Notes: generated by a model not told the origin, from the sequence alone. 64,000 nt of DNA from Prorocentrum cordatum (GCA_963575745.1 CAUYUJ010009458.1:202001-266000); one strand, 5' to 3'; counted from the first letter of the stretch, positions 21,289-32,755 are shown. Made by a program: numbers and translations.

Positions 21289-22620
21289 AGGCTCGCCCCA
21301 GGCCTCTTTCTCTCCCACTCGGAGTCGGATCGCCCACCCTGGATAGTGAACCTTCTCTTCGTCTTCGTGTTCGTCATCCTCGTTGTCCCGACTTCTTCAT
21401 CCCTCCTTCCACCTCACTGTTTCCCACCTCCGTTGTCCGTCCTCCAAATTCCTTCCGTTGTCATGCCTCCTCTCTCTCTCTCTTTCTCATCCCTTCTTCC
21501 TCCACCCTCATCCCCTCTCAACCCCACCCCCATCCTCGCCACCGTCCTCGGTGCCCGCTCTCCTCCCTTCGTCCTCGCTTCTTTGTCCTCCATTCTCCCG
21601 CCCCCCTCTCCCCTCCATTCTCCCTTCTCCCCCTGTACACCCCCCTGTCCTCCCCCTCTTCCTTCTCCCTTCTCCCCAACCCGATCTTTCCATTCGCCTC
21701 CCTCGCCCCCTTCAGCCAGCCCCCGCGTGGTGCCATGCGAGGGGAGAGGGACTGGGGAGCGGAGGTAAGAGATCGGGCAGGGGGGAGGGCGAGGAGGGCG
21801 AGCGGGGGGGGATCTGCGTTTTGCGTTTTTTGTCGTTCGCCTCCTCCTCATCCTCTCCATCCTATCCATCCTCTACCTCCCTCCCTCCCTCCCTCCCTCC
21901 CCACCCCTCCTCGTGGCCCAGGGCATCATCTCAGACCCCTTCAAAGCCACCAGTTTGAAGCCATCTGCAAATCCAAATCTTCCCCCTATCCCCTTAGTTG
22001 TGGTTCAAGTGCCGCGGATCCAATCTTGAGTCGGTCCCCTAGGAGGATCCTTCGTGCATGCCTGCGCGGCGTCTGAGGGTTCGCCACCGTTCGAGGGTGG
22101 TGCTGGTCCAACCAGTGGGGGTCACCTCAAATCTCTAAGGTTTACCCGCGTCTGCTAAGTTGGGCGGCGCAGAGTTACTTGCCAGTGTTATAGGGGTGAG
22201 GTTTGAGACAATTGAGCTCCCCGCATTGCTCATTGCCTCGCTCCTCCGCCGCCTCCTCCTTTTCTCGATTCAGGGGCTCGCTGCGGCCGTTATGCCTCAA
22301 TGGCGCCGGGACGAAGACGGGGAGGATGGCGGGGGTGGACGGGCAGGGGGAGGGGGGGATCGCAAACATAGATTAAGGGGGCGTGGGCGTGGATTAGCGA
22401 CGGGTCCCGTTTCCATCGGAAATCACGGATTTCCGCCTCGAAACGAGGCGGCGCCGGCTGCATTTTGAGGATGGCACCTCCTCCGATCCATGGATTCAGC
22501 GACCGCGCGCCAAATCCACGGATCGCTACTCCATGTTAGCGCGCCCCCGAGGAAAGTGGTCAAGTGGTTTGGGGGCCCGCGTTTTGGAACAAATCGAGCC
22601 TCCTGACGTGAGGAGGGCAT
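21289..22620. other. Pyrimidine-rich stretch, no gene
   Basis: Bases 21320-21720 are strongly C/T-rich with short CT and CCT runs. A (CCCT)n run lies near 21877-21905. Open frames here (up to 300 codons) are S/P/L-rich low-complexity artefacts. Nothing is recognised from 21960 to 22620. Confidence 0.5.
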
Positions 22621-22654
22621 GGAGGATGGACGGGAGACGAGGGGGGAGGGGAAT

Positions 22655-22796
22655 GGGAGGATCAGGCGGGAACAGAACACACAGACACAAGTGATCGTCG
22701 ATTCCCCAGAAAAATATGGGAATTTTTGGGAAGTGGGGGGGGGGAAGGACAAAGACAAACCCAGAAGATATTGGGAAATACGGGGAATCCTGCTGT

Positions 22797-22866
<70 letters not shown>

Positions 22867-22895
22867 TATCTGTGTGCCCCTGGGGCCCCTTCGCA
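22655..22895 (+). repeat. Dispersed repeat D, copy 1, with expanded (TG)n
   Basis: Shares GAACACACAGACACAA...ATCGTCGATTCCCC, AAATATGGGAA, GGAAGTGGGG, GGAAATACGGGGAATCC and the end GTGTGCCCCTGGGGCCCCTTC with 27015-27180 and 32875-33030. Where those copies have a short TTTGTGTGTATG-type sequence, this copy has about 64 bp of (TG)n (22800-22863). Confidence 0.75.
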
Positions 22896-23078
22896 TGGAG
22901 GATGGGAGGCGGCGGGCGCGAGACGAAAAGAAGGAGCCCAGGCAGCCCGCCGCCGGAGTGCAACAGGTCGGGGCGAGGCGCCGGCGGCCTCCGCGGCCCG
23001 GCCGTCGGAGGCCGGCCTCCGGAGGCCCGGGGCACCGGCAGGTGCAGCGAGGGCAGCTGGCCCCGCAGGGCGGGGGGC

Positions 23079-23205
23079 TCCTCCTCCTCCTCCTCCTCCT
23101 CCTCCTCCGCCTCCTCCTCCTCCTCCTCATCCGCCTCCTCCTCCGCCTCCGCCTCCGCCTCCGCCTCCTCCTCCTCCTCCTCCTCCTCCTCCTCCTCCTC
23201 CTCCT
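23079..23205 (-). repeat. (GGA)n microsatellite on the minus strand
   Basis: About 125 bp of CCT/CCG units on the plus strand. It produces poly-Ser, poly-Pro or poly-Leu frames on one strand and poly-Arg/Glu/Gly on the other, which are not genes. Confidence 0.9.
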
Positions 23206-24765
23206 GGGGGGGCCCACGTCCTGGGACAAGTCGAGCCGCTGGGCCGAAGCGTTCTTGCTCGTTGTCTGTGCTCGTCGTGGTTTTTCGTCTCTTGCTCCCC
23301 ACCCGTTTGCCTGCACCTCCCCTGCCCAGGGCGAGAAACGAGGCACAGCCGGCGTCTGGCAAAACAGCACGTAGGTCCAGCCCTGGGGCAAATCGAGCCG
23401 CTGGATTTCTGGGCCTGGGCGCCACGCTCAGAGAGAGGGAGTCTGCACACACACACAGACACAATCGTGGCGTCTTCGTCCCCTTGCGCGGACTCCCCCT
23501 GGTGTGTCACCTGGAGGGTATGCACCGCCCCCTGCCCGCTACATGTCCGAGGAGGCAGGAAGAACAAGCCATAGTGGGAGGGAAAGGGCGGTCTCTGAAC
23601 TCTGCTGCGTAAAGCTGGTTTCGGCCACGCCGACGGGTGCTTATTGGCACCTCTGGCGCCGTGAGACGCCGGGAAAACTGGCTACGTGAGCTGATGCGCT
23701 AACCTCCCCTCTGCTATCCCCCCTCTCGTCCGCCGCGAGAGGGGATTGGCTGGGCACAGTTTCTATTCAGGCGATGCGACGCGATGCGGGGGCCGATTTG
23801 CTCCGTCCCGGTGTCGCTAGTGCATCGCCGATGGGTCGGTCGGCGATGCGGTGCGATCCGACCCCATCTGCTGTGGCCCCGTTTGGGAGGCCTCCGTTCA
23901 AGGGGTCCACCCCGTGCTGCCTGATAGCCGGAGGAGAAGCGAAGCCTACACTCGCACCTGTTTCCTCGAGCAGCCACCCCAGAGCAACAGGCAGCACATG
24001 TGGATGGATTTGCGCTTGCCGACGAGCGCTCACGATGTGCTGAGCAGGGGGTGCGGGGCGCGTGAGGACTGCGCCTGATTTTGCCAGGAGGAGGATGGGC
24101 ATGGGAATCTGCGCGCCAAGCCGGCGGCCCACTGCGGAAGGGGGGGGCCTCGCCTGTCCTGTCTTGTTTCCGCCTTCTTTTTCCTCCCCCTCCCCGCCCC
24201 ACGCCCGTTTCTGTCATTGCCTGCTTTTTCTTCCATACTAAGCCCACCCAGGAGTCGACCCACGAGTCCGGGCTGCCAGCCTTGGGAGAGGTGTCGATCG
24301 CGCAACGATTCTGCTCGACATCCCACCGCGTCCAGGACCTAGATGCAGGGATCCATGCGGTAGATTCGTGTCGCGTCGACGCGGCGACGACCCTGGCGCT
24401 GGCATTCAGGGTTGAATGCCTCCAGTGGCCCAGAATCTTACGACACCGAACGATCCGCCCTATCTGGAAGCCGAGATCGTCCACGCTTGAACGATCACAG
24501 AAGTGTCAGAAACCAACGTCATCGACGACGTCGTCACTACATGGACTTGGCGTATTCCGTAATCCATATTCGGGCCCGTTTCGATTCGATCGATTCGATT
24601 CGATGTCGAGTTCGCCCGGCTCGATTTGATTCGATTTCGATCTCCCGCCTATCCAATGCGGCCGATGTTGGGACGGCGCAGCTGCGTGTCAGGGCCCAGC
24701 CGATTGGATTCGATTTTGATTTCGATCCCATGCAGCCCAATCCGATTATCGTTCCGATTTGATCC
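23206..24765. other. No recognised gene; TTCGAT-rich patch
   Basis: Contains a repeat D-like scrap near 23445-23475 (ACACACACAGACACAATCGT). Near 24575-24720 there is a cluster of TTCGAT/GATTCGAT units. Frames up to 256 codons on the minus strand show no motif. Confidence 0.4.
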
Positions 24766-24925
24766 TAGAGGGGGGGGGGATAGCTGGGGCCAGAATATCT
24801 CTCTGGATCTCATGGCCCTCTCTTCTTATTTGAATGCGTTGTTTGGCTCTCCCCCTCGTCGGCGCACATGCCTCTGGCCATGATTTGCGAACCCCCGTCT
24901 TAGACACCCCCCTCTTGGAGGCCCT
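24766..24925. mobile_element. MITE family B, copy 3 (diverged)
   Basis: Shorter and more diverged than its relatives but keeps GGGGGGATAGCTGGGGCCAG, TCATGGCCCTCTCTTCTTAT, GCACATGCC, GGCCATGATTTGC and ACACCCCCCTCTTGG in order. Confidence 0.6.
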
Positions 24926-25016
24926 CGTTTCCCAGTTCGATGTTGACTTATCCTGCCACTCTCCAGGCAAGGGCGGGCTCTGGGAGGTGGGGGGGGCTGT
25001 GCCCAGGGTCGCTTGA

Positions 25017-25216
25017 GCCTCGGAAGTACCCGAGGAGAACGGGCCGGACACGCCGGATGTGCCGCGGACGCCGACGGTCAAGTTCGACCTGCAGGTGATG
25101 GACGAGCCCACTATCGAGGATATCGTCGAGGACGCTGTCTCCTCCTCCGCTTGGTCCTCCTCTGTCATCCTCCGCGAGGTTGTCGAACTCCTCCGTTCAT
25201 GTTCCTTATTCAGTAA
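25017..25216 (+). CDS. Possible exon of an unrecognised acidic protein
   Basis: The frame reads ASEVPEENGPDTPDVPRTPT, then VKFDLQVMDEPTIEDIVEDA and a short SSSAWSSSVILREVVELL. Composition is balanced and third positions are G/C-rich. It is preceded by TTGAG at 25013-25017, which could be a 3' splice site. There is no start codon and no family is recognised. MITE B lies just upstream and a minisatellite downstream, so it may be an isolated fragment. The acidic stretch could equally come from a retroelement polyprotein. Confidence 0.3.
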
Positions 25217-25344
25217 CACTTCCTTGTCACACCCCGAGGCCAGTTGGAAGGGCGGGCCGGGCGTTTCGCCTGAGACTTTACCATAGATGATCTTGAAGCC
25301 TAGAAATCGGCAACAGCTTCTCAGATGGAGGGGTCGCTTCCGAA

Positions 25345-25845
25345 ATGTGGCTCTCGCCTAAGCGCCGCGCACATCCATTTTCTACAAAATTACAAGAGTC
25401 TAGCCGATTGAGACCGGGTCGTTTTCAAGATGTGGCTCTCGCCTTAGTTGTGCCGCGACCATTCGTCTAACAATTTGCAAGAGTTTCACGGATTGAAGGC
25501 GGGCTTTGTTGTTTGACCTCGCGCGCGCATTCTTCCAATCAATTTGCCCCAAACTCGCGGGTTGAGCCTGGCTCCCATTCAAAAAGTGGTTCTCGCCTTA
25601 GCGCCGCGCACACTCGTCTTAACACATTGCAAGATGTTCAAGGATTCCCATCGTTGCCGTACCTGAAATGGTGTTTTGGAGCGATTGAGGATTGCCAGGG
25701 CGCAGCAGTTACTTTGATTCGCGATGTTGAAGTCCCAAGAATCGGTGTTGTGGCACGATTCAGAGTCGTCACGACGCAACAGTCAGGTTGATTCGCAGCG
25801 TTGGAGTCCCGAAAATGTTGTTCTGGCACGCTTCCGGATCTTCAA
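25345..25845 (+). repeat. Two adjacent minisatellites (about 83 bp x4, about 75 bp x2.4)
   Basis: Units at about 25345-25660 share GTGGCTCTCGCCTTAG, GCCGCGCACA, TTGCAAGAG and GGATTGA. They are followed at 25660-25845 by units with GGTGTTTTGG, GATTCGC...GTTGGAGTCCC. Identity between units is moderate. Confidence 0.6.
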
Positions 25846-26139
25846 ATGGTTGTCTCCCAACGGGGCCTCTCATCAGTGTAATTGAATCTGCGTAGGGGCC
25901 CACGTAGAGGAAGCTTGGAGGGAGGGTGTATTCCAACGTCGTTGATGAGTCTTGGGTTTGCACTGGTCCTCCTCCTCCTCCTCGAGGGCGGCGGCCCATG
26001 ACCACACCGCTGGGGGAGTTACTGAGCTGCGCCCTGTAATGTCGGCCCTAGAATTACCGAGTTACGCTGCCGCGCATATCCGCCACCGCGCTTACGAGGG
26101 AGGCCTAGAGTTAGCGAGGCTGCAGTGCGGCAAGGCATG

Positions 26140-26230
26140 CACTGAATTGCGCGACGCGCCGACTGCACCACATGGATTGGATCATCCACATTGCACCACG
26201 CATGTTGCACCACGAAGACTGCGGCCGCTC
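26140..26230 (+). repeat. Short TGCACCACA-type repeat patch
   Basis: Several GACTGCACCACATGG / TTGCACCACG units, related to the 16-bp array at 55.5 kb. Confidence 0.4.
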
Positions 26231-26369
26231 CGGAACGCGCCGTGGAGGGCGCACAAGGACGGGGCGCCAAAATGAAACGCATCCTGTGTCGGTGAAGGTG
26301 GGCAGGGAACGGACATGAATATGAAGACATGCAGCCTTTGTCGACGTTGCTTGCTGCGTGTGTCAATGC

Positions 26370-26560
26370 CTTCACGGGCCTCTCGAGGACCACTTCGGGT
26401 CTTCTTGGGCGACTCTCGGGGATTTGTTGGGTTTATTGGGCGCGTCGCGGGGTCTCTTGGGGATCTCTTTGGACTCCTTGTTTTTGTTTCTGCTGTTTTT
26501 GGGGGACCTCTTGGAGCTTTCTGGGAGCCCCTGCCGGGCCTCCTGGGGGCCTCGGAATGA
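26370..26560 (+). repeat. GGCCTCTTGGGG-type block 3
   Basis: Contains GGGCCTCTCGAGG, GGTCTTCTTGGGCG, GGGGATCTCTTTGG and GGGGCCTCGG units, a more decayed member of the family. Confidence 0.5.
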
Positions 26561-26649
26561 TAAAGGAAGAGACCCCCCCGTTCCCCCGTTCTCTATCACG
26601 GGAGGCGGGGGCCGCAATCCCTTCGGCGGAATATGTATGAGTCTTCTCC

Positions 26650-27300
26650 CCCAGGATTTTTGTCGCCGTCGTCGTGGAGGTGGTGGGCGTCGTCGTCGAC
26701 GACGACGGCGGGCCCATGCTTCACCCCCTCCCTCCCCCTGCTCATCCGCAGCGCGTCGTCGCCGCCGCCGCCGCCGTCGTCGTCGTCCTCGTGGTCGTCG
26801 TCGTTGCCGCCGGCCGTCGTCGAGTACGGCGTACGGCGGGCTCACGCAGCACCCCCCCGTCCGCTTGGGCATCCGCAGCGCGCCGTCGTCGTCGTCGCCT
26901 GCGGCAGACCCACGCAGGGACCCCCCCGCGGCACATGCGTCCGCAGCGCGGCATCGTCGGTCGTCGTCGGTCGTCGTCGGTTCGACTACGTCGGGCGGCC
27001 CACGCAGCACCCCTTTCAGGAGGTGAAAAACACACAGGCACAACTCATCGTCGATCCCCAAGAAGATGTAGGAAAATATGGGAAGTGGGGGGGGAAGGCG
27101 AACACCCAGAAAATGTTAGGAAATATGGGGAATCCGTTTATTTGTGTGTATGTATTTGTGTGTCCCAGGGTCCCTTCACCCTTTACCCCCCATGGGACAT
27201 CCGCATCGCGTCGTCGTCGTCGACTACGGTGGGCCCGCCCAGCACCCCCCTCCCTTCGGGCCATCCGCAGCGCGTCGTCGGCGGCGGCGGCAGCTGCGGT
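26650..27300 (+). repeat. CGTCGT-rich diverged tandem units
   Basis: Four or five units of about 80-120 bp with CATCCGCAGCGCGTCGTCG and GGCGGGCCCACGCAGCACCCC, around CGT microsatellite. Repeat D copy 2 is embedded at 27015-27180. Frames on both strands are low complexity. Confidence 0.6.
27015..27180 (+). repeat. Dispersed repeat D, copy 2
   Basis: About 165 bp with AAAAACACACAGGCACAA, CATCGTCGATCCCC, AAATATGGGAAGTGGGG, GGAAATATGGGGAATCC and TGTGTGTCCCAGGGTCCC. It has a short TG-rich segment only, unlike copy 1. Confidence 0.75.
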
Positions 27301-27415
27301 GTCTGCTGAGTTGCGGCGTTTCAGATGTTGTTGCCTGCTATTGTTCGCGTGATTTCGAGAGAGACGTGGTTCCCGCGATCTTGGGTCGCTACAGCACGTA
27401 TCACTTTTACCCCCC

Positions 27416-27580
27416 AGATTGGTGTTTGTTTTGGAGGAAACAAAGCTTGGAACCACATGCGTCGGCCAGCTGTTGGACGCGTCGGCCTCCGCCGCCCTCT
27501 CCTTGCCAGTGGCCCTTACGAGGTTGGGGGAGTGGGTGCCGAAACGCGCCCAGGTTCAGCAAGTGTGGGCTTCTGAGGCC
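27416..27580 (+). CDS. Possible exon of an unrecognised protein
   Basis: A pyrimidine-rich run ending CCCCCCAG at 27408-27415 looks like a 3' splice site. One frame downstream reads LVFVLEETKLGTTCVGQLLD, then ASASAALSLPVALTRLGEWV. Composition is balanced, with amphipathic character. No family is recognised. A second frame from the same acceptor is also open, so the phase is not certain. No donor site is convincing. Confidence 0.25.
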
Positions 27581-28213
27581 CGTTTTGGTTGCCCTGGAAC
27601 TGACCCCAGGGGGGCCCTCAAAAAGGAGCCCCCCGATGCCTGGGTCCTCTCCCCTAGAGGGAGAAGGGATCAGGGATTTCTACGGTGAAGACAGGTCGTT
27701 CCAGGGCTTTTTCGCGACGTTTCATGAGCGTTCCGCAACACTCTGGAGTGGCTGCGGCGCCCGATAAACCCTCCAAACCAACCAGTTCTCAGAAATGTCA
27801 GATTTACTCCTCGTATGATTTTGCCTTGCAGGGAGGGGGGAGCGTGGAGGGAGGGGTCCGGAGTGGGGAGAAGAGGACAGAGGGAGGCTGGAATCCAGGG
27901 CGGGGGGAAGCGGATGGGGATGGAGAAAGATAGAGGAGGGAGGGAGGAGCGGGGGACACAAGGGTTATGCGAGCGCGTGACTAGGACATGGGCCCTCCTC
28001 CTTTGACCGAAGAGTGCGGCCCGTGGGCCGCGAGTCGCTTTATTCTTCTTGGTTGGGGGGGCATCACGTGCGGCGGAGGATGGCGCGCACGCCGCCACGA
28101 GCGAGCCGACAAAAAGCGCGTACCGCGCCCGAGCGCGAGGGAACGTGCACGGCGCAGCGTGGTGCAGATGCAAAGTTGGTTTTCTGTGGTTGTTTTTTTG
28201 TTGTTGTTTTTGT

Positions 28214-28216
<3 letters not shown>

Positions 28217-28249
<33 letters not shown>

Positions 28250-28269
28250 GACATATATATATATATATG
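28217..28269 (+). repeat. (CT)n(TA)n compound microsatellite
   Basis: CT repeats at 28217-28249 followed by TATATA to 28268. Confidence 0.9.
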
Positions 28270-28379
28270 TACATGGGCGTGATTAAAGTTTGGCTCTTTT
28301 TTTGCATAGCCGAAGTAATGGCTACGATGCATCCGCACGCTGTTGTGGCATGAGGGGGTGCTTCGATCGGTGTCGTTGT

Positions 28380-29200
28380 GATGTGGAGCTGGTTGCACCG
28401 AAATACAATCAGTGCTATTTGGGCGCAGCAACGCCTGAGCACCGCAGTGACAGTGAGCACCCAGATGCCTGTGGGCACAACATCGCCAAGATCCACCCGT
28501 ATCCTTCCACCACTCCTCCCTCCAACTTGAAGTTGCAGCGGAGACACACTGGACGAGTTTGTATTTGATTTGCGCTGGGAATCGAGACTGCTGCGACCGC
28601 ACGCGCATTTCTTCCAAGACAGTTGTTTACCTCTTGGAATCGGCCTGAGCTGGATCAATACCCCCTGAGTCCAACAACGCCTCAGCACCAATGTGACCCT
28701 GAGCTCTTGCGAGTGAGCACCAGGAACGCAGAGCGCAGCAACATCGATAAGCCTTGAAAGTTCATCGATGCAAGCTCCACCCTCATCCTTCCACCCGTCC
28801 TCCCTCCAACATGTCCTACATGTTGCAGCGAGGACAAACTGGATAATCTTGTATTGGATTTGCGATAAGAACCGAGACTGTTGCGACCACGCGCGCACTT
28901 ACTGCTCGAAGGCCATGTCTTGACTGCTCGATTTGGCTTCGGAGCCGGATCAACACTACCCGAGTCCAGCACCGCCTGAACACCACTGTGAGTGTGAGCA
29001 CCCGGCCGCCTGTGAACGCCACATTGCCAGTGAACGCCAGTGCTGACAAACAGCTCAAGTACGCAGAGCACAACAATATCAATAAAGCCTGAAAGTTGAT
29101 CGATGCAAGCTCCTCCCTCATCCTTCCACCCCTCCTCCCCCCAACTTGCCCCAAAAGTTGCAGCGAGGACGACCTGGACGAATTTGCATTGGACTTACGA
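28380..29200 (+). repeat. Tandem repeat with about 290-335-bp units
   Basis: About 3.5 units. The marker GCAGCG(A)GGACA..CTGG occurs at 28535, 28825 and 29160. Each unit also has CGAGACTG(C/T)TGCGACC, GAGCACC, ATCGATGCAAGCTCC and ATCCTTCCACC. Non-coding. Confidence 0.75.
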
Positions 29201-29479
29201 TAGCAATCGAGACTGTTGCGATCACGCTCGCATTTACTGCTAGAAGGTCATGTTTTGACTGCTGGATTGGGCCTTCGGAGCTGGGGTCAAACACAAAAAA
29301 AACGACTTGGCCCAGACAATATCTTACTTGGAACGATCCCCACCGAAACCTTCGGCGCCTGTCCTACTCCTCCTCTTCCTCGTCCTCATCATTTCCCTCC
29401 TCTTCCTCCTCCTCCCACTCCCTTCCCCTCCTCCCTCCTTCCTCCTCCTGTCCTCCTCCCTTTTCCTCATCCTCCCTCT

Positions 29480-29730
29480 TCCTAACATACTGGTTTTCCA
29501 ATAGGCAATGGGGTACATCAGGCGGCCCAAGCAGAAGCAACCCAAACGGGCGGATGAGTCGTGCTTTCCCCGTTGGATTCGGCCTCCGGGGTGGAAAAAA
29601 AAAAAAACGATTTTGCAGAAAAGGCCGGAACCCGGAACACTAGTGGAAAACATATTGGTTTTCCAATAGGAAATGGCGTAGATCAGCCGGCCCAAGCAGA
29701 AGCAGCCCAAACGGGCGGGTCCTTTTCAAA
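29480..29730 (+). repeat. Direct duplication, 166-bp spacing
   Basis: TTGGTTTTCCAATAGG and GGCCCAAGCAGAAGCA followed by CCCAAACGGGCGG occur at 29482-29556 and 29648-29722 with about 90 percent identity. Confidence 0.75.
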
Positions 29731-29967
29731 AATGTGGCTGTTTGGGGGTGACAGCAGTATCCCCCCCCAAGGGGTCCCCCCCTTGAAGGGGGGGGGGCGG
29801 GTGTCTCCCCCCGGCACGTCCCCCCCTCCGGAAGGGGGGCAGCGCCGCACCGGGGGCCTCTCCAGGCGCCACCCCAGAGAGCGGTCGGCCAGACCGAGAC
29901 ACTGGCCGGCGGTGAGGCGAGAACTAAGGAGTGGCCGGCATCCGGGCGAGAGCGCATGTAAACGTCG

Positions 29968-29999
29968 TAACCGCCGTCGTCGTCGTCGTCGTCGTCATT

Positions 30000-30034
<35 letters not shown>

Positions 30035-30042
30035 CGACGCGG
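29968..30042 (+). repeat. (CGT)n microsatellite
   Basis: GTCGTCGTC repeats with one ATTG interruption. The Val- or Ser-rich frames are artefacts. Confidence 0.9.
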
Positions 30043-30044
30043 CC

Positions 30045-30550
30045 GTTAGGCTTCAAACGTATTTTCAAGGAAGTCTCAAGCGAAACGGTCGTTTTCCAAC
30101 CGTGTGGAAATCGATGCTATTGTTTCGAACCGACGTGGAACCGTCAGAACAACCATTTTTGTGAGGGTGTCCCACGCGGTTTGCCGTTTTCGAACCGCCA
30201 TCCCCTTCTTTCGAACCGAGTTGGAACCGTGGGAACAAGAATTTGTGTGAGGATGTCCCACGCGGTTTGCCGTTTTCGAACCGCCATCCCCTTCTTTCGA
30301 ACCGAGTTCGAACCATCAGGACAGCAGATTGTGTGAGGATGTCCCACGCGGTTTGCCGTTTTCGAACCGCCATCCTTTTGTTTCGAACTGGGTCCGACGC
30401 CGTATTTTGAGGGAAGCCCCACGCGAAACGCTCATTCTGCTTTTGTTTCGAACCGCATTCTATTGTTTCGAACCGAGTTCGAACCGTCTTGAGAGCCAAT
30501 TTTGTGAGGACGTCCCACGCGGTTTGCCGTTTTCGAACCGCCATCCCGTT
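30045..30550 (+). repeat. 86-bp minisatellite, about 6 units
   Basis: The landmark CCCACGCGGTTTGCCGTTTT occurs at 30171, 30257, 30343 and 30513, with variant units at about 30075 and 30418. Each unit contains two or three TTTCGAACCG motifs. Spacings are 86, 86, 75, 95. Frames on both strands stay open but follow the repeat, so I do not call a protein. Confidence 0.85.
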
Positions 30551-30697
30551 TGGCTTAATACAATTTTAATTGAAGGAACCAAATCCAGGTTCGATCCCCG
30601 CCCCGACAGCCCAGGTTCGAACTCCGCCCCGAAAGCGAGGCACCTCCCCGTAACATTGTACCAGGCTCCACGTCCCTAGCGGGGCGACTAGCGACGT

Positions 30698-30925
30698 GCG
30701 CTCGCATTGCGGACGCAGGATGCACTTTTGCCGACCTGTCAAAATGGGGCAACCTGTCATCGCGGCACAGACGTGTGCTCGCATTGCGGACGCAGGATGC
30801 ACTTCTGCCGACCCGTCAAAGTGGGGCAATCTGTCATCACGGCACAGACGTGTGCTCGCATTGCGGACGAAGGATGATTTTTTCCGACCCGTCAAAATAG
30901 GGCAATCTTTCATCACGGCACAGTA
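30698..30925 (+). repeat. 77-bp minisatellite, about 3 units
   Basis: CTCGCATTGCGGACG starts units at 30701, 30778 and 30855. Each continues with AGGATGCACTT(T/C)TGCCGACC and GTCAAAATGGGGCAA. Confidence 0.88.
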
Positions 30926-30979
30926 TGTGTGTGTAGATATCTAGGCTGCGTATGCGAAACTGCAGCGTACGTATATGAT

Positions 30980-31103
30980 TCTCTCTATTTCTGTATATAT
31001 ATAGAGAGAGAGAGAGCTGGTTGTTGGGTCTCTGTGTATATGTGTAAATATCTCTCTATATGTAGCTGGTTGTTGGGTATGTCTCTCTCTCTCTCTCTAC
31101 ATA

Positions 31104-31135
<32 letters not shown>

Positions 31136-31182
31136 TGCAGATGTCTTTCTCTTTATATATATATATATATATATACGTTGCG
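30980..31182 (+). repeat. Compound TA/GA/CT microsatellite
   Basis: Alternating TATATA, GAGAGA and CTCTCT blocks, with GCTGGTTGTTGGGT occurring twice (about 31014 and 31063). Confidence 0.85.
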
Positions 31183-31645
31183 TATATGTGTGTTTAATGC
31201 GGCGTGTGCGAAGTTGCAGCTCTCGCGGTTCCAGGGCCTCCCTCCGTCTCTCTCGCGCGGCCTGGTTTTGCAGGGCGTTGAGAATAGGAGGAGGAGGAGG
31301 AGGAGGAGGAGGAGGAGGAGGAGGAGGAGGAGGAGGAGGAGGAGGAGGAGGAGGAGGAGGAGGAGGAGGAGGACGACGTGGGGGGAGGAGACATGCACGG
31401 CGCAGCGTGGTACAAATGTCAAGCCGTGTCTCGATAGCATTGCGTATGCGATGCTCCAGCTGTCGCGATTCCACGGCTCACCTTCGTCGTGTTCGCGGAC
31501 TGTCTTTGCAGGGATAGGAGGAGGAGGAAGAGGAGGAGGAGGAGGAGTAGGAGCATAGGAGGAGGAGGAGGAGGAGGAGGAGGAGGAGGAGGAGGAGGAG
31601 GAGGAGGAGGAGGAGGAGGAGGAGGAGGAGGAGGAGGAAGAGAAG
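31183..31645 (+). repeat. Tandem duplication containing two long (GGA)n tracts
   Basis: A unit with GCAG...TCTCGCGGTTCCAGGGC, TTTGCAGGG and ATAGGAGGAGG occurs twice about 260 bp apart, each followed by (GGA)n (31288-31372 and 31556-31640). TGCACGGCGCAGCGTGGT at about 31394 also occurs at about 28147, so the unit has dispersed relatives. Confidence 0.7.
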
Positions 31646-32609
31646 GGGGAGGAACGCCCTAAACGCCCTAAACAGCGAGCGGTAGGGCCCGCGCGACGGG
31701 TATGAGGAGAGATCTGAAGCTCCAAAACGTGCAGTCCCTGAGAGGGTCCCTCTCGGTGCGGCAGCGGCTGCAAGCGCGGCGGCGGGGGGGGGGCGGCAGC
31801 GGCGGCATGAGTGCCTTCCTTCGCCACCTTTCCCTCCCTCCTCCCCCCCCCGTGCCTGTAGCCATTCGGGCCCAAGCCGCCGGCCGCAGCGAGCCCCCTT
31901 GCGTCGAGCTGGTCGACCGCGCTCCTGGCGGTCCAGTGCCCGCTCTGGTCGCGGCCGCGGTCACGACGCGCCCCTGTCAGAGCGGCGATCCGCCGCAGCT
32001 CGCCCGAGACGGGAACTGTGTGTGGTCTGGTGCGCCGGGCTGCTTTTCAGAGTCGCAGGCCCACGTGCGAGCGTTCGAGGTGCGAGAGTGCGGAGGAGGT
32101 GGAGGTGGAGCAGGAGATGGAGGAGGCTGCAGTGGAGGTGCAAGGCGGGGAATAGAGAGAGCGAGAGAGAAGGGCGGAGGGAGGGCGAGGGGAAACGGGA
32201 TGATGATGAGGAGAGGGTCCTCCTTCTGCCTCCGGCGCTAGATAGCGCACGGGGATTTACCGAGATGCACGCTAGTCCCTCCGCCAACGCGTTCGTCGTT
32301 CCCATCGTCGGGTTGGGGTTGCGACAATAAATGCTGGAAAAATTGTGGCGAAGTCCGACGGCAGGTCCTGCCTTGAGAAACCAGACTTGCCCTACATGTC
32401 GGTGCGGACTTTGGCCACTTGGGACAGACGTTGACATTCCAACAGTTGCATCCGTCGGTCTTGGCCAGTGTCTTGCAGCGCCCCTTGTTTTGTTGCGCCC
32501 CTAGCTCGGGCGTGCCCACTGGCATATTTCTTGCTGCTCGGGTTGGACGAGCGTGGAAGAGAGGGAATTGGTAAACGTGTGGGGGGAGCTCAACTTCTGC
32601 GTGCATCGC
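31646..32609. other. No recognised gene
   Basis: GC-rich 31.65-32.25 kb, then more neutral. Frames of 110-180 codons exist but are G/R-rich. No motif is seen. Confidence 0.35.
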
Positions 32610-32755
32610 CGAGCGCGTTCCACTACTCGCAAAGTGCCTACTCGCAAACGTCCGAACAACGCATGTCCGTTTCTGGTGTCATTTATCGTAGATCCTCCCG
32701 CGGCGGATCCAGGCCATTTGCGAGTTGTTATTTTGCGAGTAGTGGAACGCGCTCG
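32610..32755. mobile_element. MITE family E, copy 1
   Basis: A 146-bp element from CGAGCGCGTTCCACTACTCG to its reverse complement, CGAGTAGTGGAACGCGCTCG (TIRs about 25 bp). It contains CTACTCGCAAACGT, GTAGATCCTCCCGCGGCGGA and CATTTGCGAGT. The related copy is at 58957-59098. Confidence 0.85.

Noticed and set aside
21174-22076. 300-codon serine/proline-rich frame
   Set aside because: It begins inside MITE B and runs through CT-rich DNA; no motif or codon signal.
30588-30625. tRNA B-box-like GGTTCGATCCC and GGTTCGAACTCC
   Set aside because: No A-box at the right distance and no cloverleaf could be folded around it; not called as tRNA or tRNA-derived SINE.
30045-30925. CRISPR-like arrays
   Set aside because: Units are contiguous tandem repeats without unique spacers, and the genome is eukaryotic. 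The same applies to the 150-bp array at 53-54.2 kb.
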